From contig JANSYI010000010.1 of assembly GCA_024742475.1 (NCBI GenBank), forward strand, positions 1-64,000: DNA of 64,000 nucleotides, given 5' to 3'. The position numbers and the translations under genes were made by a program. A model generated the notes under the pieces. The model had not been told where the DNA came from and made no database searches. It worked only from the letters and a program-made list of their open reading frames with translations. Shown here piece by piece: positions 50,280 through 61,552 of this stretch (the stretch's first letter is position 1; every line of letters starts with the position of its first letter). The DNA is from a bacterium (GTDB lineage: Bacteria > Myxococcota_A > Polyangia > Nannocystales > Nannocystaceae).

Positions 50280-50975
50280 TCACTGCGTGGGGGGCTTGGG
50301 GCGAACGAGCTCGAACGACGCGTCCGCGGTGCGAGTGTACGCGATCCCGCCGAGGCGTCCGACCGACTGTAACTCCGCGGGATCCATGGGCAAGAAGTGA
50401 CCTGACTCATCCCGGCGCACGAGCCCCTCCGCCACGGTGAAGGCGACGACCTCGCCGATGACGATCGTAGACGCCGGGCTGCCCGCCGCCGTCCGACCGA
50501 CGGGAATCGCCTGCACCATGCGGCACTCCATCGACGCACGCGCCTCGCTCACGCGGGCGGGCCCGACGACCTGGGCCGGCGTGGACGACAGCGGCAGCGC
50601 GGAGGCCACGTGGTCCCACTCGCTGTCCCCGGGAGGGAGCTCGACCGAAGTGAGGTTCATCGCCTCGGCGACCGGCTCGCTGACGTGGGAGATCGTGAAC
50701 TCGCGCGTGTCGAGGATGTTGCGCAGCGTGTCCTTGGGGGCCCCTGCCCGCGTCCAGCCGCAGCCGATCACGACCGTCGGCGGCTTCGACCCCATCGCCT
50801 GAAAATAGCTGAACGGCGCGAGGTTGGGCGATCCCTCGGCGCTGAGCGTCGACACCCAGGCGATCGGCCGGGGCGCGACGAGGTCGGTCATCAGGCGGTA
50901 GACGTCGCGGCCACCCAGGCCGCTGGGATCGATGTGTTCGTGCTGCACGAGAGGCTCGGCCGAACTATGCACCAT
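50280..50975 (-). CDS. flavin reductase-like / flavoprotein
   Basis: 231 residues from ATG 50975, which has a purine-rich GGGAAAG upstream; the 51005 start is also open. FMN-binding split-barrel features: RPIAWVSTLSAEGSPNLAPF, SYFQAMGSKPPTVVIG, and STIVIGEVVAFTV. It belongs to the broad DIM6/NTAB-type flavin-reductase-like family. It probably reduces FMN or uses it as a cofactor; the partner enzyme is unknown. It may share a transcript with the HMG-CoA lyase gene. Confidence 0.88.
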   Translation of the reverse strand: MVHSSAEPLVQHEHIDPSGLGGRDVYRLMTDLVAPRPIAWVSTLSAEGSPNLAPFSYFQAMGSKPPTVVIGCGWTRAGAPKDTLRNILDTREFTISHVSEPVAEAMNLTSVELPPGDSEWDHVASALPLSSTPAQVVGPARVSEARASMECRMVQAIPVGRTAAGSPASTIVIGEVVAFTVAEGLVRRDESGHFLPMDPAELQSVGRLGGIAYTRTADASFELVRPKPPTQ

Positions 50976-51034
50976 CTTTCCCAGCGCGGATGCCCTCTGC
51001 GCCACGGGCCACGCGGTACGCTCGCCAGACCGTC

Positions 51035-52351
51035 ATGCGCCGCGCCTCACTCCTGCTCGCCGCGACCGTGCTCGCCTGCAGCGGCACCTCGTCGCACCCC
51101 GCGCCCGACGACCAAGCCAGCGCCGTCCCGGCCCCCGCTGCCCCGGTCCCTTCCGCCCCCGCGCCGGACCCGGCGCCCGAGCCCGACCCCGCGCCCGAGC
51201 CCGAGCCCGAAGCCCCGCCGCCGCCAGAGCCGAGGGCGCCGCTGCCCGAGGACTACCTCGCCTTCACGGACGCGTGTGCACCGAGCGAGGTGGTCACCAT
51301 CGCCGCGGTCGGCGACATCATGGGGCACCGCGAGATTCAGCGGCAGGCCTACGCCACCGACGAGGGCTTCGGCGCGGTCTGGGCCAACATCGCCGACCTG
51401 CTCGCGGCCGCCGACATCACCTACGGCAACCTCGAGGCCCCCACTGCGCCCGGCCTCGGACGCGACCACGAGGCCCACCCCGACCCCGGCCGCCGCTTCG
51501 ACAACAAGGTCTACTCCGGCTACGCCCGCTTCAACATCCACCCGAGCATCATCGACGACCTGCAGAAGGCGGGCTTCGACGTGGTCTCGACCGCGAACAA
51601 CCACAGCCTCGACCGCGACGCCGCGGGCATCGACGAGACGATCGCCCAGCTGCGCAAGCGCAGGATGAAGTTCACGGGCACCCGCCCCGCCGGCAGCGAC
51701 ATGCCCTTCTCCACCATCACCGAGGCCAAGGGCATGCGCATCGGCTGGGTCGCGTGCACCCTGCACACCAACTTCGGCAAGGACGACCAGGGCCAGGTCC
51801 TGCACTGCTTCGAGCCCGGCGACCCGGTGCGCAAGGTCGTGCGGCGGCTTCGCAAGCGCACGGACGTCGACGCCGTCATCGTGACGCCGCACTGGGGCAA
51901 GGAGTACACCCACGAACCGAGCCAGCGGCAACGGAAGTTCGCGCAGCGCTGGCTCGACGCGGGCGCGACGGCGATCATCGGGTCGCACCCCCACGTCATC
52001 GAGCCGTGGGAGATTCGCGAGACCGAAGACGGCCGGCAGGGGTTCGTCTTCTACTCGCTGGGCAACTTCTTCAGCCACCAGCGCACGCTCAACCGGCGCT
52101 CGACCGTGATCTTGTATCTGGGGCTCGCAAAGACCGACGCGGGCGTGCGGGTGGTCGGGGCGCGCTACGTCCCGCTGCACGTGCGCATGGTCGGCGACAA
52201 GCAGGCGTTCTTCGTCGAGGCGATCGACCGCGTCGGGGGACCCAAGGACGCGCGCGCCCTGCTGGTGGATCAGCTGGGCCCCTCGGGCCTCATGCCGCCG
52301 CAGCTGCCCATCGACGTTCGTCCGCACTGCGACCCCGCGTGGACGCCCTGA
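51035..52351 (+). CDS. CapA-family metallophosphatase-like lipoprotein
   Basis: 438 residues from ATG 51035. Lipobox TVLAC near residue 15, then an extended Pro/Ala/Glu-rich spacer (about residues 28-70). The CapA domain has the calcineurin-like metal ligands: AAVGDIMGHREI, GNLEAPTAPG, ANNHSLDRD, TPHWGKEY and GSHPHVIEPW. CapA/PgsA proteins take part in poly-gamma-glutamate capsule synthesis, but in myxobacteria this group is broad. No pgsBC genes are visible, so capsule synthesis is not supported by context. It is 60 bp from the divergent flavoprotein gene. Confidence 0.9.
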   Translation: MRRASLLLAATVLACSGTSSHPAPDDQASAVPAPAAPVPSAPAPDPAPEPDPAPEPEPEAPPPPEPRAPLPEDYLAFTDACAPSEVVTIAAVGDIMGHREIQRQAYATDEGFGAVWANIADLLAAADITYGNLEAPTAPGLGRDHEAHPDPGRRFDNKVYSGYARFNIHPSIIDDLQKAGFDVVSTANNHSLDRDAAGIDETIAQLRKRRMKFTGTRPAGSDMPFSTITEAKGMRIGWVACTLHTNFGKDDQGQVLHCFEPGDPVRKVVRRLRKRTDVDAVIVTPHWGKEYTHEPSQRQRKFAQRWLDAGATAIIGSHPHVIEPWEIRETEDGRQGFVFYSLGNFFSHQRTLNRRSTVILYLGLAKTDAGVRVVGARYVPLHVRMVGDKQAFFVEAIDRVGGPKDARALLVDQLGPSGLMPPQLPIDVRPHCDPAWTP

Positions 52352-52379
52352 GCCCCCTGGCTGGTACGATGGGCCCACG

Positions 52380-54023
52380 ATGGATGGTCGGTGGACGTTC
52401 GCTGGGGTGGTGCTGAGCCTTCTGCCGGGCGTGGCCATGGCCGCCGAGACGTCGATCGTCCTCGACGGCACGCTGCCCGATGACGAGAGCGCCTATGTGC
52501 TCGTCCCCTTCGAGGTCCCCGAAAGCACCCTGGAGATCGAGGTCCGCCACGCCGCGCTCGATCGGTCGAACGTGCTGGACTGGGGCCTGCTGGGCCCCGA
52601 CGGTTTTCGCGGCTGGGGCGGCGGCAACGCGGAAGACGTCCTCGTCGGAGCGGACTACGCGAGCCGGAGCTACCGGCCGGGGCCGATCGAGACGGGCACG
52701 TGGCACGTGCTCATCGGCAAGGCGCGCATCGACCAGGCGCCGGCCGCGTACGCGCTCGAGGTGCTGCTCCGCGACGAGGTCACGGGCACGCCCCGGACGC
52801 GCGCGCCGTACGTCGCTCCGGTCCTGCAGGACGCGCCGGGGTGGTACGCGGGCGACGTGCACGTGCACTCGCTCGAGAGCGGCGACGCGCGGCCGGACCT
52901 CCTCGAGATCGGGGCGTTCGCGGCCGAGGTGGGCCTCGACTTCGTGGTCATCTCCGACCACAACGTGCACACGGCCCTCGACTTCTTCAACGAGGTCCAT
53001 GACGCAGGCCCCGGCGTCTTGTTCGTCCCGGGCGTCGAGTTCACGACCTACGCCGGCCACGCCAACGGCCTGGGCGCGACCGAGTGGGTCGACTTCCGGG
53101 TCGGCGACACCACCGCGATCAATGACGCCGTGAGCGCGTACCACGAGCAAGGCGCCCTGTTCGTACTCAACCATCCCACCCTCGACCTGGGGCCGCTGTG
53201 CATCGGCTGCACGTGGCAGCATGCGCTCGACCCGGCGGAGATCGACGCGGTCGAGCTGACGGTCGCGGGGAGTCTCAGCGGGGGGTTCGTCGCGAGCGCC
53301 ATCGAGGCTTGGGACGCGCTGTGCGATCAGGGCGTGCACGTCACACCGGTCGGAGGCAGCGACGACCACAAGGCGGGGGTCGACCTCAGCCAGTTCCAGA
53401 GCCCGATCGGCCAGGGCACGACCGTGGTCGAAGCGGACGCCCTCAGCGCCGCGGCCATCGTCGCGGGCATCCGCCGCGGCCGCACCGTCGTCATGCTCGA
53501 CGGACCTGGCGACCCGATGGTCGTGTTCGACGCGCCCGGACGCGAGGGCGACACGGTGCGCGGCGAGGCGGTGGACCTCGTCGCGAGCATCACCGGGGCG
53601 CAGGGAGAGACCGCGCGCTTGGTCGTCAACGGCGAGCCGTCCAACAGCATGTCGGTCGACGGCGACCCCTTCGAGATGACCTGGACCGTCGACGCCCCCG
53701 CGCAGGGGCAGGACCGCTACCGCGTCGAGGTGCTCGTGGATGGTCAGCTGCGCACGATCACCAGCCACCTGTGGGTCGAGTTCGAGGCCGAGCCCGCAGC
53801 GGGCTCATCCTCGGGCGGCGGCGGCGGCTCCGGCGAGCCGGGTTCGACCGGGTCCGATCGGCCGACGTCGTCCGGCGGTGCGGTCGGCACGTCCTCGGGA
53901 GCCGACGCCGACCCCGGCAGCACCGGCGACGAGGGGTGCGGGTGTGCGCATCAGCGCGGAGCGGGCCCGCTGTGGTCGCTGTGCGTTCTACTCGGCATCT
54001 TGGGTCGCAGACGTCGGCGCTGA
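52380..54023 (+). CDS. PHP-domain metallohydrolase with MYXO-CTERM-like C-terminal anchor
   Basis: 547 residues. Signal peptide (FAGVVLSLLPGVAMAA). After an N-terminal beta domain comes a PHP / CehA-McbA-type domain (about residues 155-390) with metal ligands in GDVHVHSLESGD, ISDHNVH, LNHPTLDLG and GSDDHKAG. The C-terminus has a Ser/Gly-rich spacer, then GCGCAHQ, one transmembrane segment (PLWSLCVLLGILG) and a terminal Arg run. This is the three-part sorting signal of MYXO-CTERM proteins, which are matured and moved to the cell surface. It probably hydrolyses a phosphoester; the substrate is unknown. Confidence 0.9.
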   Translation: MDGRWTFAGVVLSLLPGVAMAAETSIVLDGTLPDDESAYVLVPFEVPESTLEIEVRHAALDRSNVLDWGLLGPDGFRGWGGGNAEDVLVGADYASRSYRPGPIETGTWHVLIGKARIDQAPAAYALEVLLRDEVTGTPRTRAPYVAPVLQDAPGWYAGDVHVHSLESGDARPDLLEIGAFAAEVGLDFVVISDHNVHTALDFFNEVHDAGPGVLFVPGVEFTTYAGHANGLGATEWVDFRVGDTTAINDAVSAYHEQGALFVLNHPTLDLGPLCIGCTWQHALDPAEIDAVELTVAGSLSGGFVASAIEAWDALCDQGVHVTPVGGSDDHKAGVDLSQFQSPIGQGTTVVEADALSAAAIVAGIRRGRTVVMLDGPGDPMVVFDAPGREGDTVRGEAVDLVASITGAQGETARLVVNGEPSNSMSVDGDPFEMTWTVDAPAQGQDRYRVEVLVDGQLRTITSHLWVEFEAEPAAGSSSGGGGGSGEPGSTGSDRPTSSGGAVGTSSGADADPGSTGDEGCGCAHQRGAGPLWSLCVLLGILGRRRRR

Positions 54024-54056
54024 CGCGCGCCGCCCCGGCGAATACGAAATCGACCC

Positions 54057-57056
<3,000 letters not shown>

Positions 57057-57093
57057 GCGATGTGCGGGCCTCCCTTAGCACGAAGCGGCCAAG

Positions 57094-57109
57094 CTGCACA
57101 AACGCACAG
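57094..57109. promoter_or_regulatory. putative LexA/SOS box in the uvrA-SDR divergent region
   Basis: CTGCACAAACGCACAG (minus strand CTGTGCGTTTGTGCAG) fits CTG-N10-CAG, the core of the gammaproteobacterial LexA box, and is flanked by an extra A and T pair (AGCTG...CAGCT). It lies 37 bp from the uvrA start and 35 bp from the SDR start. uvrA is a classic SOS gene. Myxobacterial LexA may use another consensus, so this is suggestive only. Confidence 0.4.
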
Positions 57110-57144
57110 CTGCCGTCTGCTGCTCGATGCGCGACGGTGGGGCC

Positions 57145-57837
57145 ATGCAAGACCGCGAGGTGTTGATCACGGGGGCCGGCGGCGGCCTCGGCGTCGAAGT
57201 CACGGCCGCAGCCCTCGAGGCCGGCGCACGGGTCACCGCGATCACGCGTGGCGCAGACGAGGACGCCCTGTCTTCACGGCTCGGCGGTGAGGCGATGGAC
57301 CGGCTGACGATGGTGCCCGGTGACGTCACCGCCCTGCCGCGCGTGGAGGCGATCGTCGCCGACATGCCCCGGGTCGACGTGCTGCTCCACCTCGTCGGAG
57401 GGTTCGGCATGGGGCCCACGCACACGTTCGAGCCCGAGGCCTACGCGCGCCTGGTCAGCCTCAACCTCACCTCGACGTTCAACGTGGTCCGAGCGGTGCT
57501 GCCGAGGATGCGGGAGGCGGGCTATGGCCGCATCGTCACCGTCGCCTCGCGCAACGCGCTCGAGCCCGGCCCACAGACCGCGGTGTACGGCGCGACCAAG
57601 GCGGCCGTGCTCTCGCTGACCCGGTCGGTCGCCGAGGAGACGCGCTCGATGGACATCACGGCGAACTCCGTGCTCCCGAGCGTCATCGACACGCCCGCGA
57701 ACCGAGCCGCCATGGGCGACGAGGAGGCCCATCGGTGGGTCTCCCCGGCCTCCCTCGCGCGGACGATCGTCGACCTCGGCCGGGAGGCCGCCCGGGACCT
57801 CCGGGGCAGCGCGGTGCAGGTGTACGGGAGGGTGTAA
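57145..57837 (+). CDS. short-chain dehydrogenase/reductase (SDR)
   Basis: 230 residues from ATG 57145. The Rossmann nucleotide site is TGAGGGLGVEV, and the SDR central motif is LLHLVGGFGMG, in place of NNAG. The catalytic triad region is VTVASRNALEPGPQTAVYGATKAA (Ser, Tyr-x3-Lys). It probably uses NAD(P)(H) to interconvert an alcohol and ketone; the substrate is unknown. It shares a divergent promoter region with uvrA. Confidence 0.92.
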   Translation: MQDREVLITGAGGGLGVEVTAAALEAGARVTAITRGADEDALSSRLGGEAMDRLTMVPGDVTALPRVEAIVADMPRVDVLLHLVGGFGMGPTHTFEPEAYARLVSLNLTSTFNVVRAVLPRMREAGYGRIVTVASRNALEPGPQTAVYGATKAAVLSLTRSVAEETRSMDITANSVLPSVIDTPANRAAMGDEEAHRWVSPASLARTIVDLGREAARDLRGSAVQVYGRV

Positions 57838-57935
57838 CCCCGCGTTCGAGGGTGAGGCCTTCGAGCCCCACTTTTCAATGGCGGAAATAAGAATTCCAGA
57901 TTACGCTTCTCGTCCGGCTCAATATCGAGCGGGGG

Positions 57936-59192
57936 GTGGACGCGATGACGGAGACGATGATGGGACACGCGGGGGATTCGCAGGTCGTGGTGCTGGCAGG
58001 ATCGGCGCTTCGAGCAGCTCCGTTGGAGACGATGGCCGAAGCCCTTCGGCGGTGCGGGGCGCGGGTCGAGGTCGTCGCCGGGGTCGACCGCCGCCGCGTC
58101 GAGCTGCTGAAGCTCTCGTTCCGCCACCGCGCTCACGCCTGCTACGTGCTGCTCGGCGGGCCCGCGCTGCGCGAAGACGTCCAGCGCTCCATCGCCACCG
58201 AGCTCGAGGCCAACGGTGTGCCCGCCAACAGGATCTCTCGAGGTCCGTGCGCCTGGGACGACGAGGCCGGGCTCGTCGACCTCGTCGTCGACCGCCTCGC
58301 CATGTTGGGCATCAGCCTGACGTCGAGCCCCGCGGTGAAGCCCGCCGCGACGGTTCCTCCCCCACGCCCTGCGCCGTCGCCCGCCCCTGCCTCGGCGGGC
58401 CCGACTCCGCCGACACCCAACATCCCGCCCACCCGACAGCCGATCCCGTCGGTCAACGTGCCCGCCCTCTCCGCGTCGTCGAACACGAGCATGGGCCGAC
58501 TCTCTGCCGTGCCGCGTGCAGCGTGGGCCATCGGTGGCGGGGTGGCCCTCGTCGCGGTGCTCGGTCTGGCGGTCTCCTCGGGAGGCGCCGAGGCGACCGA
58601 AGACCCCAGCAGCGACAACGAGGCCGCGATGGCGAGCGTGATGGCGGCGGCCGAGACCCCTCCTGAGATCGAGCCAGCCCCGGTCGCCGAACCGATGCCG
58701 CAGGCCGAGGCCGACATCGAGCTCGACGTCGATCCCGAACCCGCCGAGGCGGTCGAGACACCCGAGCTGCCTGCGGACCCCGTCGTCCGCACCGGCGACG
58801 ACGCAGACCTGGTCTACGCGGCGCTGCGCAAGCAGTCGATCCGCGCCCTCGACATCCTGCTGGTCTCCCCTCCGGCCACCAAGAAGAGGGGTCGCCGCGC
58901 CCGAGTCGTGCGCACCAACTTCGAGTCCGCGCGCGCGTACTGCCAAGGGCTCGACATCGAAGGCGTGGTCGGTTGGCGGCTGCCCGACATCGGGGAGGCG
59001 AAGTGGATCTCCCGCAGCAACATGATTCAAACGGGCGTCTACTGGACCGCCACCAAGGCCGACGCGTTTGGCGACGAGAGGGTCACCTGGAACCCGCGGG
59101 CCAAGAAGATGCGCGCCACCGGCCAGCGCTGGCGCGGCGGCAAGGTCGTCTGCGTTCGCTTCGCCAACCCGGACGACTCCGGCCCGGGCTGA
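57936..59192 (+). CDS. membrane protein with C-terminal DUF1566-like (Lcl-type) domain
   Basis: 418 residues from GTG 57936 (ATG 57945 also possible). A cytoplasmic alpha/beta N-terminal domain (about residues 12-125: QVVVLAGSALRAAPLETMAE) is followed by a Pro-rich linker and one transmembrane helix (about 203-222, AIGGGVALVAVLGLAV). An acidic Glu/Pro/Ala stretch follows, then a C-terminal DUF1566-like domain (YCQGLDIEGVVGWRLPDIGE...GVYWTATKADAFGDERV). That fold resembles C-type-lectin or Lcl proteins that bind surface ligands. The last 70 codons are duplicated 2,350 bp further on (see repeat entries). Confidence 0.82.
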   Translation: MDAMTETMMGHAGDSQVVVLAGSALRAAPLETMAEALRRCGARVEVVAGVDRRRVELLKLSFRHRAHACYVLLGGPALREDVQRSIATELEANGVPANRISRGPCAWDDEAGLVDLVVDRLAMLGISLTSSPAVKPAATVPPPRPAPSPAPASAGPTPPTPNIPPTRQPIPSVNVPALSASSNTSMGRLSAVPRAAWAIGGGVALVAVLGLAVSSGGAEATEDPSSDNEAAMASVMAAAETPPEIEPAPVAEPMPQAEADIELDVDPEPAEAVETPELPADPVVRTGDDADLVYAALRKQSIRALDILLVSPPATKKRGRRARVVRTNFESARAYCQGLDIEGVVGWRLPDIGEAKWISRSNMIQTGVYWTATKADAFGDERVTWNPRAKKMRATGQRWRGGKVVCVRFANPDDSGPG

Positions 59193-59196
59193 GGGC
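58982..59196 (+). repeat. 215-bp direct repeat, copy 1 (3' end of DUF1566-like gene)
   Basis: Matches 61332-61546 in the same orientation at an offset of 2,350 bp, with 7 mismatches that I counted (about 97 % identity) and no indels. Identity stops abruptly at 58982. Weaker similarity continues to about 59210 past the stop codon. Confidence 0.95.
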
Positions 59197-59296
59197 CGCA
59201 GCCCGGCGCGACGCATGAGCGCCGCACCGGCTCGTGGCAACCGCGACCGCGACCTCCGGTTTCACCAAGGGTCGCGACGTCGCACCCCGCTGCGAC

Positions 59297-59749
59297 TCAG
59301 GCGTCCTCGGACACCCCTTCGACCAGTTCAAGGAGGTGTTCCCCGAACTCCCACAGCAACGCAGACCGTTCCTCTTGCGTTGCATCGAGGCCCCGCTCTT
59401 CCACATTGCGAAGTGCCCCCTTGGCCGCAACCGAAAACTGATCCGGATCGATCGCCATCGAGGCGAACTCTTTGGTCATGGCCCGTGCTGCGTGTGCGAA
59501 GCACTGGGCGGGTTCCTCATCCGTGGCCATGATCGGAAGGTCGTCGGTCACCCGCGTGACGGTCGGAGGAACGCCGTGCTCGAAGTCGAGGATGTGCTGC
59601 TCGACGAGGAGGTCGGCCTCCTCGGGCGTCGGAGCGCGTTCCGTGTGCGGGCTGTCGGCAGTTGCCGAACGGGACGTGGCGAGAGCACCGGCCGTGCCGA
59701 GGAGCGCTAGGCCTGCGCCGCGGATGAACTTACGGGTCAACATCGTCAT
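59297..59749 (-). CDS. exported helical protein of the JmjC/Tat-peptide operon
   Basis: 150 residues. Possible Tat-type signal (TRKFIRGAGLALLGTAGALA), probable cleavage near SATA. The mature 120 residues are acidic and helical (PTPEEADLLVEQHILDFEHG; EERSALLWEFGEHLLELVEG), with one Cys. I do not recognise the family. Its ATG overlaps the stop of the JmjC gene (ATGA), so it is translated with it. It may be a carrier, chaperone or second substrate of the oxygenase. An overlapping open frame on the opposite strand lacks a signal or family features and was not taken. Confidence 0.75.
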   Translation of the reverse strand: MTMLTRKFIRGAGLALLGTAGALATSRSATADSPHTERAPTPEEADLLVEQHILDFEHGVPPTVTRVTDDLPIMATDEEPAQCFAHAARAMTKEFASMAIDPDQFSVAAKGALRNVEERGLDATQEERSALLWEFGEHLLELVEGVSEDA

Positions 59750-60993
59750 GCGTCGTTCTCAATCGTGGGTGTTGCGTGGTTGGTGGTCAGAATCCCCTCG
59801 CGCACCAGAGCGCGAGAGAGCAGGCCAATCGTGGCGTCGTCGTCGTCGGGGTGCTTGGGAGCACCGCTGAGCAACCTCTGAGCGAGGTCCGCGGCGTCAC
59901 CGTCGATAGCGATGCGCCGCCCGCCGGCGCGTAGAGTTGCCGCAGGCTCGTCGGGTGCCTGGCTCAGCGAAAACAGGAGGCCCGGACGAAGTTTGGCGCC
60001 TTCGAACGCCGTATCGGAACGGTCGCTCATCGCACCGAGGGCATCTCGGAGTGCGCTCTGCGTCGCAGGCCGGTGGGCACCGATGAGGTCGTCGCGGACG
60101 AGGTCTGCCGCCGCGCCAGGGTCTAGCGCGGTAAGGAGTTCCCGAATACGGAGCGCAACGGTCTCTCGCGAGGCGGACCGGTCGTTCCAACATGCTCGAT
60201 GGCACGGGAGTTCCTCGCGGAGCCACGCGTGCTCCGCCGTCGCCTGCTCGAGAAGATCGACGAAAAGGTCCCGCCACGTGTAGGGCAGCCACCCAAAGGT
60301 GATGTGAAGCGAGCTCTCATCGGTGGCTTCGCACTCGTGGATGGTACCGCGCGGGACATACAGCCAGTCGCCCGCCCGTAGGGTCAGCTCGGTGGCGGGC
60401 GGTTGCGTGTCCTCTTGCTCCGGACGTTGATAGTGCTCGCCCGGACCCGGCTTCGCCGGACCCCCCTCATACATCCTCCACGTCTTCGAGCCCTCGACCT
60501 GTACGATCAGGACATCGTGGCGGTCCCAGTGGCGCGGGAACCCCTGGGCCGCCGGAGGCGTCAGATAGATGTTCGCCTGGGTCTTCGCGCCCAGGGACAG
60601 CGACATCGCGGCGCACAACTCCTGCAGCGTCGGAACCGACACGTGCAGCGCGGAGTAGATGAGCGTCGCTCCTTCGGTGAACAAGCGCGCGGCTTTGAGC
60701 GGATCCACCCGCTGGTCACTCCACGTGTACTCTTCGGGTCTTATCTCTCGAGCGTGGTTGACCAGACGAATGTCCGGAAAACGGGCGGCACTGGTGCCGA
60801 GGATCGTGTCCAACGTACCGAGGTCGAGCAGCGTGCTCATGTTGAAATCGGCCGCGATGCGATCGTGGCAAGGCCTCTGCCGAAATGCCTCGTCAAAGAA
60901 CCGTTCCAGGCGCGTGGCACCGAGGAGCCGCTCGAGGGTGAGGCCTGAGTTGGTGTTTGCGGAGAGCATCGCTTCGTCAGTCCCCGGTGTCAC
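59746..60993 (-). CDS. JmjC/cupin_4-type Fe(II)/2-oxoglutarate oxygenase
   Basis: 415 residues from GTG 60993; ATG 60969, 8 bp past the stop of the upstream peptide gene, is an alternative. The JmjC core is clear: facial-triad residues H-x-D in FPRHWDRHDVLIVQVEGSKT, and the distal His in LRAGDWLYVPRGTIHEC. This matches ROXA/YcfD and NO66/MINA53-like ribosomal oxygenases that hydroxylate Arg or His in proteins. The C-terminal 150 residues form a helical winged-helix-like segment. Overlap with the Tat-peptide gene (17 bp) and the next gene (4 bp) makes a modification role on a co-encoded protein likely. Confidence 0.88.
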   Translation of the reverse strand: MTPGTDEAMLSANTNSGLTLERLLGATRLERFFDEAFRQRPCHDRIAADFNMSTLLDLGTLDTILGTSAARFPDIRLVNHAREIRPEEYTWSDQRVDPLKAARLFTEGATLIYSALHVSVPTLQELCAAMSLSLGAKTQANIYLTPPAAQGFPRHWDRHDVLIVQVEGSKTWRMYEGGPAKPGPGEHYQRPEQEDTQPPATELTLRAGDWLYVPRGTIHECEATDESSLHITFGWLPYTWRDLFVDLLEQATAEHAWLREELPCHRACWNDRSASRETVALRIRELLTALDPGAAADLVRDDLIGAHRPATQSALRDALGAMSDRSDTAFEGAKLRPGLLFSLSQAPDEPAATLRAGGRRIAIDGDAADLAQRLLSGAPKHPDDDDATIGLLSRALVREGILTTNHATPTIENDA

Positions 60994-61240
60994 TGTCGCA
61001 GCGGGCCCTGGAGGGGTCGCCGTAGCGGATGGGATCGTTTGGGTCGCTGTCGGCCCGCGAAATGTCGCTGTCGCTCGCGCTCCTGCAGGTGTCGCCCGTG
61101 TCGGAGTCGACGCAACCGGGCAACGTCAACGCAGCGCTCGCGGCTGCGGCCGTCCCGAAGAATGAGCGACGTGTTACGTCACGCCCCTTGCAGACGGTCA
61201 GGAGGCGTTCGAGAGTTGATTGGCGTGAGGTCTTCGTCAT
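60977..61240 (-). CDS. small Tat-signal, Asp/Ser-rich lipopeptide (possible oxygenase substrate)
   Basis: 87 residues from ATG 61240. A long leader with a twin-arginine motif (TRRSFFG) and hydrophobic stretch (TAAAASAALTLPG) ends at a lipobox Cys (LPGC). The mature part is only about 45 residues and repeats short acidic units: DSDTGD twice, SDSD, ADSDPNDP, YGDPSRARC. It has three Cys including the lipobox one. Such a short repetitive mature region behind a long leader, overlapping an oxygenase gene, looks like a precursor peptide rather than an enzyme. Not matched to a known family. Confidence 0.72.
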   Translation of the reverse strand: MTKTSRQSTLERLLTVCKGRDVTRRSFFGTAAAASAALTLPGCVDSDTGDTCRSASDSDISRADSDPNDPIRYGDPSRARCDSDTGD

Positions 61241-61331
61241 CGGCGGTGCACTCCGTCGGCATCCACGTCAGTGGGCGCCGCCGGTCGATCCGTCACCGAC
61301 TCGTCGAAAAAAGTCATCCGCCAGCCAGGGC

Positions 61332-61542
61332 GCCCGACATCGGGGAGGCGAAGTGGATCTCCCGCAGCAACATGATTCGGACGGGCGTCTACTGGACCGC
61401 CACCAAGGCCGACGCGTTCGGCGACGAGCGAGTCACCTGGAACCCGCGGGCCTGGAAGATGCGCGCCACCGGCCAGCGCTGGCGCGGCGGCAAGGTCGTC
61501 TGCGTTCGCTTCGCCAACCCGGACGACTCCGGCCCGGGCTGA
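61332..61542 (+). pseudogene. 3' remnant of a second DUF1566-like gene
   Basis: About 69 codons plus stop, in frame with the end of the gene at 57936-59192 (PDIGEAKWISRSNM... to DDSGPG and the same TGA). No upstream part of the gene (no signal, linker or transmembrane helix) is present. The open frame back to 61039 encodes unrelated sequence antisense to the Tat-peptide gene. I read it as a truncated paralogue left after a rearrangement. Confidence 0.8.
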
Positions 61543-61546
61543 GGGC
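61332..61546 (+). repeat. 215-bp direct repeat, copy 2
   Basis: Second copy of 58982-59196, same strand. Of the seven differences counted, three fall in two synonymous codon changes (TTT/TTC and AGG/CGA). The remaining four change two codons (Gln to Arg, Lys to Trp). That pattern suggests the source copy was a functional paralogue, not a fresh replication slip. Confidence 0.95.
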
Positions 61547-61552
61547 TGCAGC

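Noticed and set aside
61039..61542. 167-codon plus-strand ORF as an intact gene
   Set aside because: Its first half is antisense to the Tat-peptide gene and its second half is the copied 3' end of another gene; no start signal fits.
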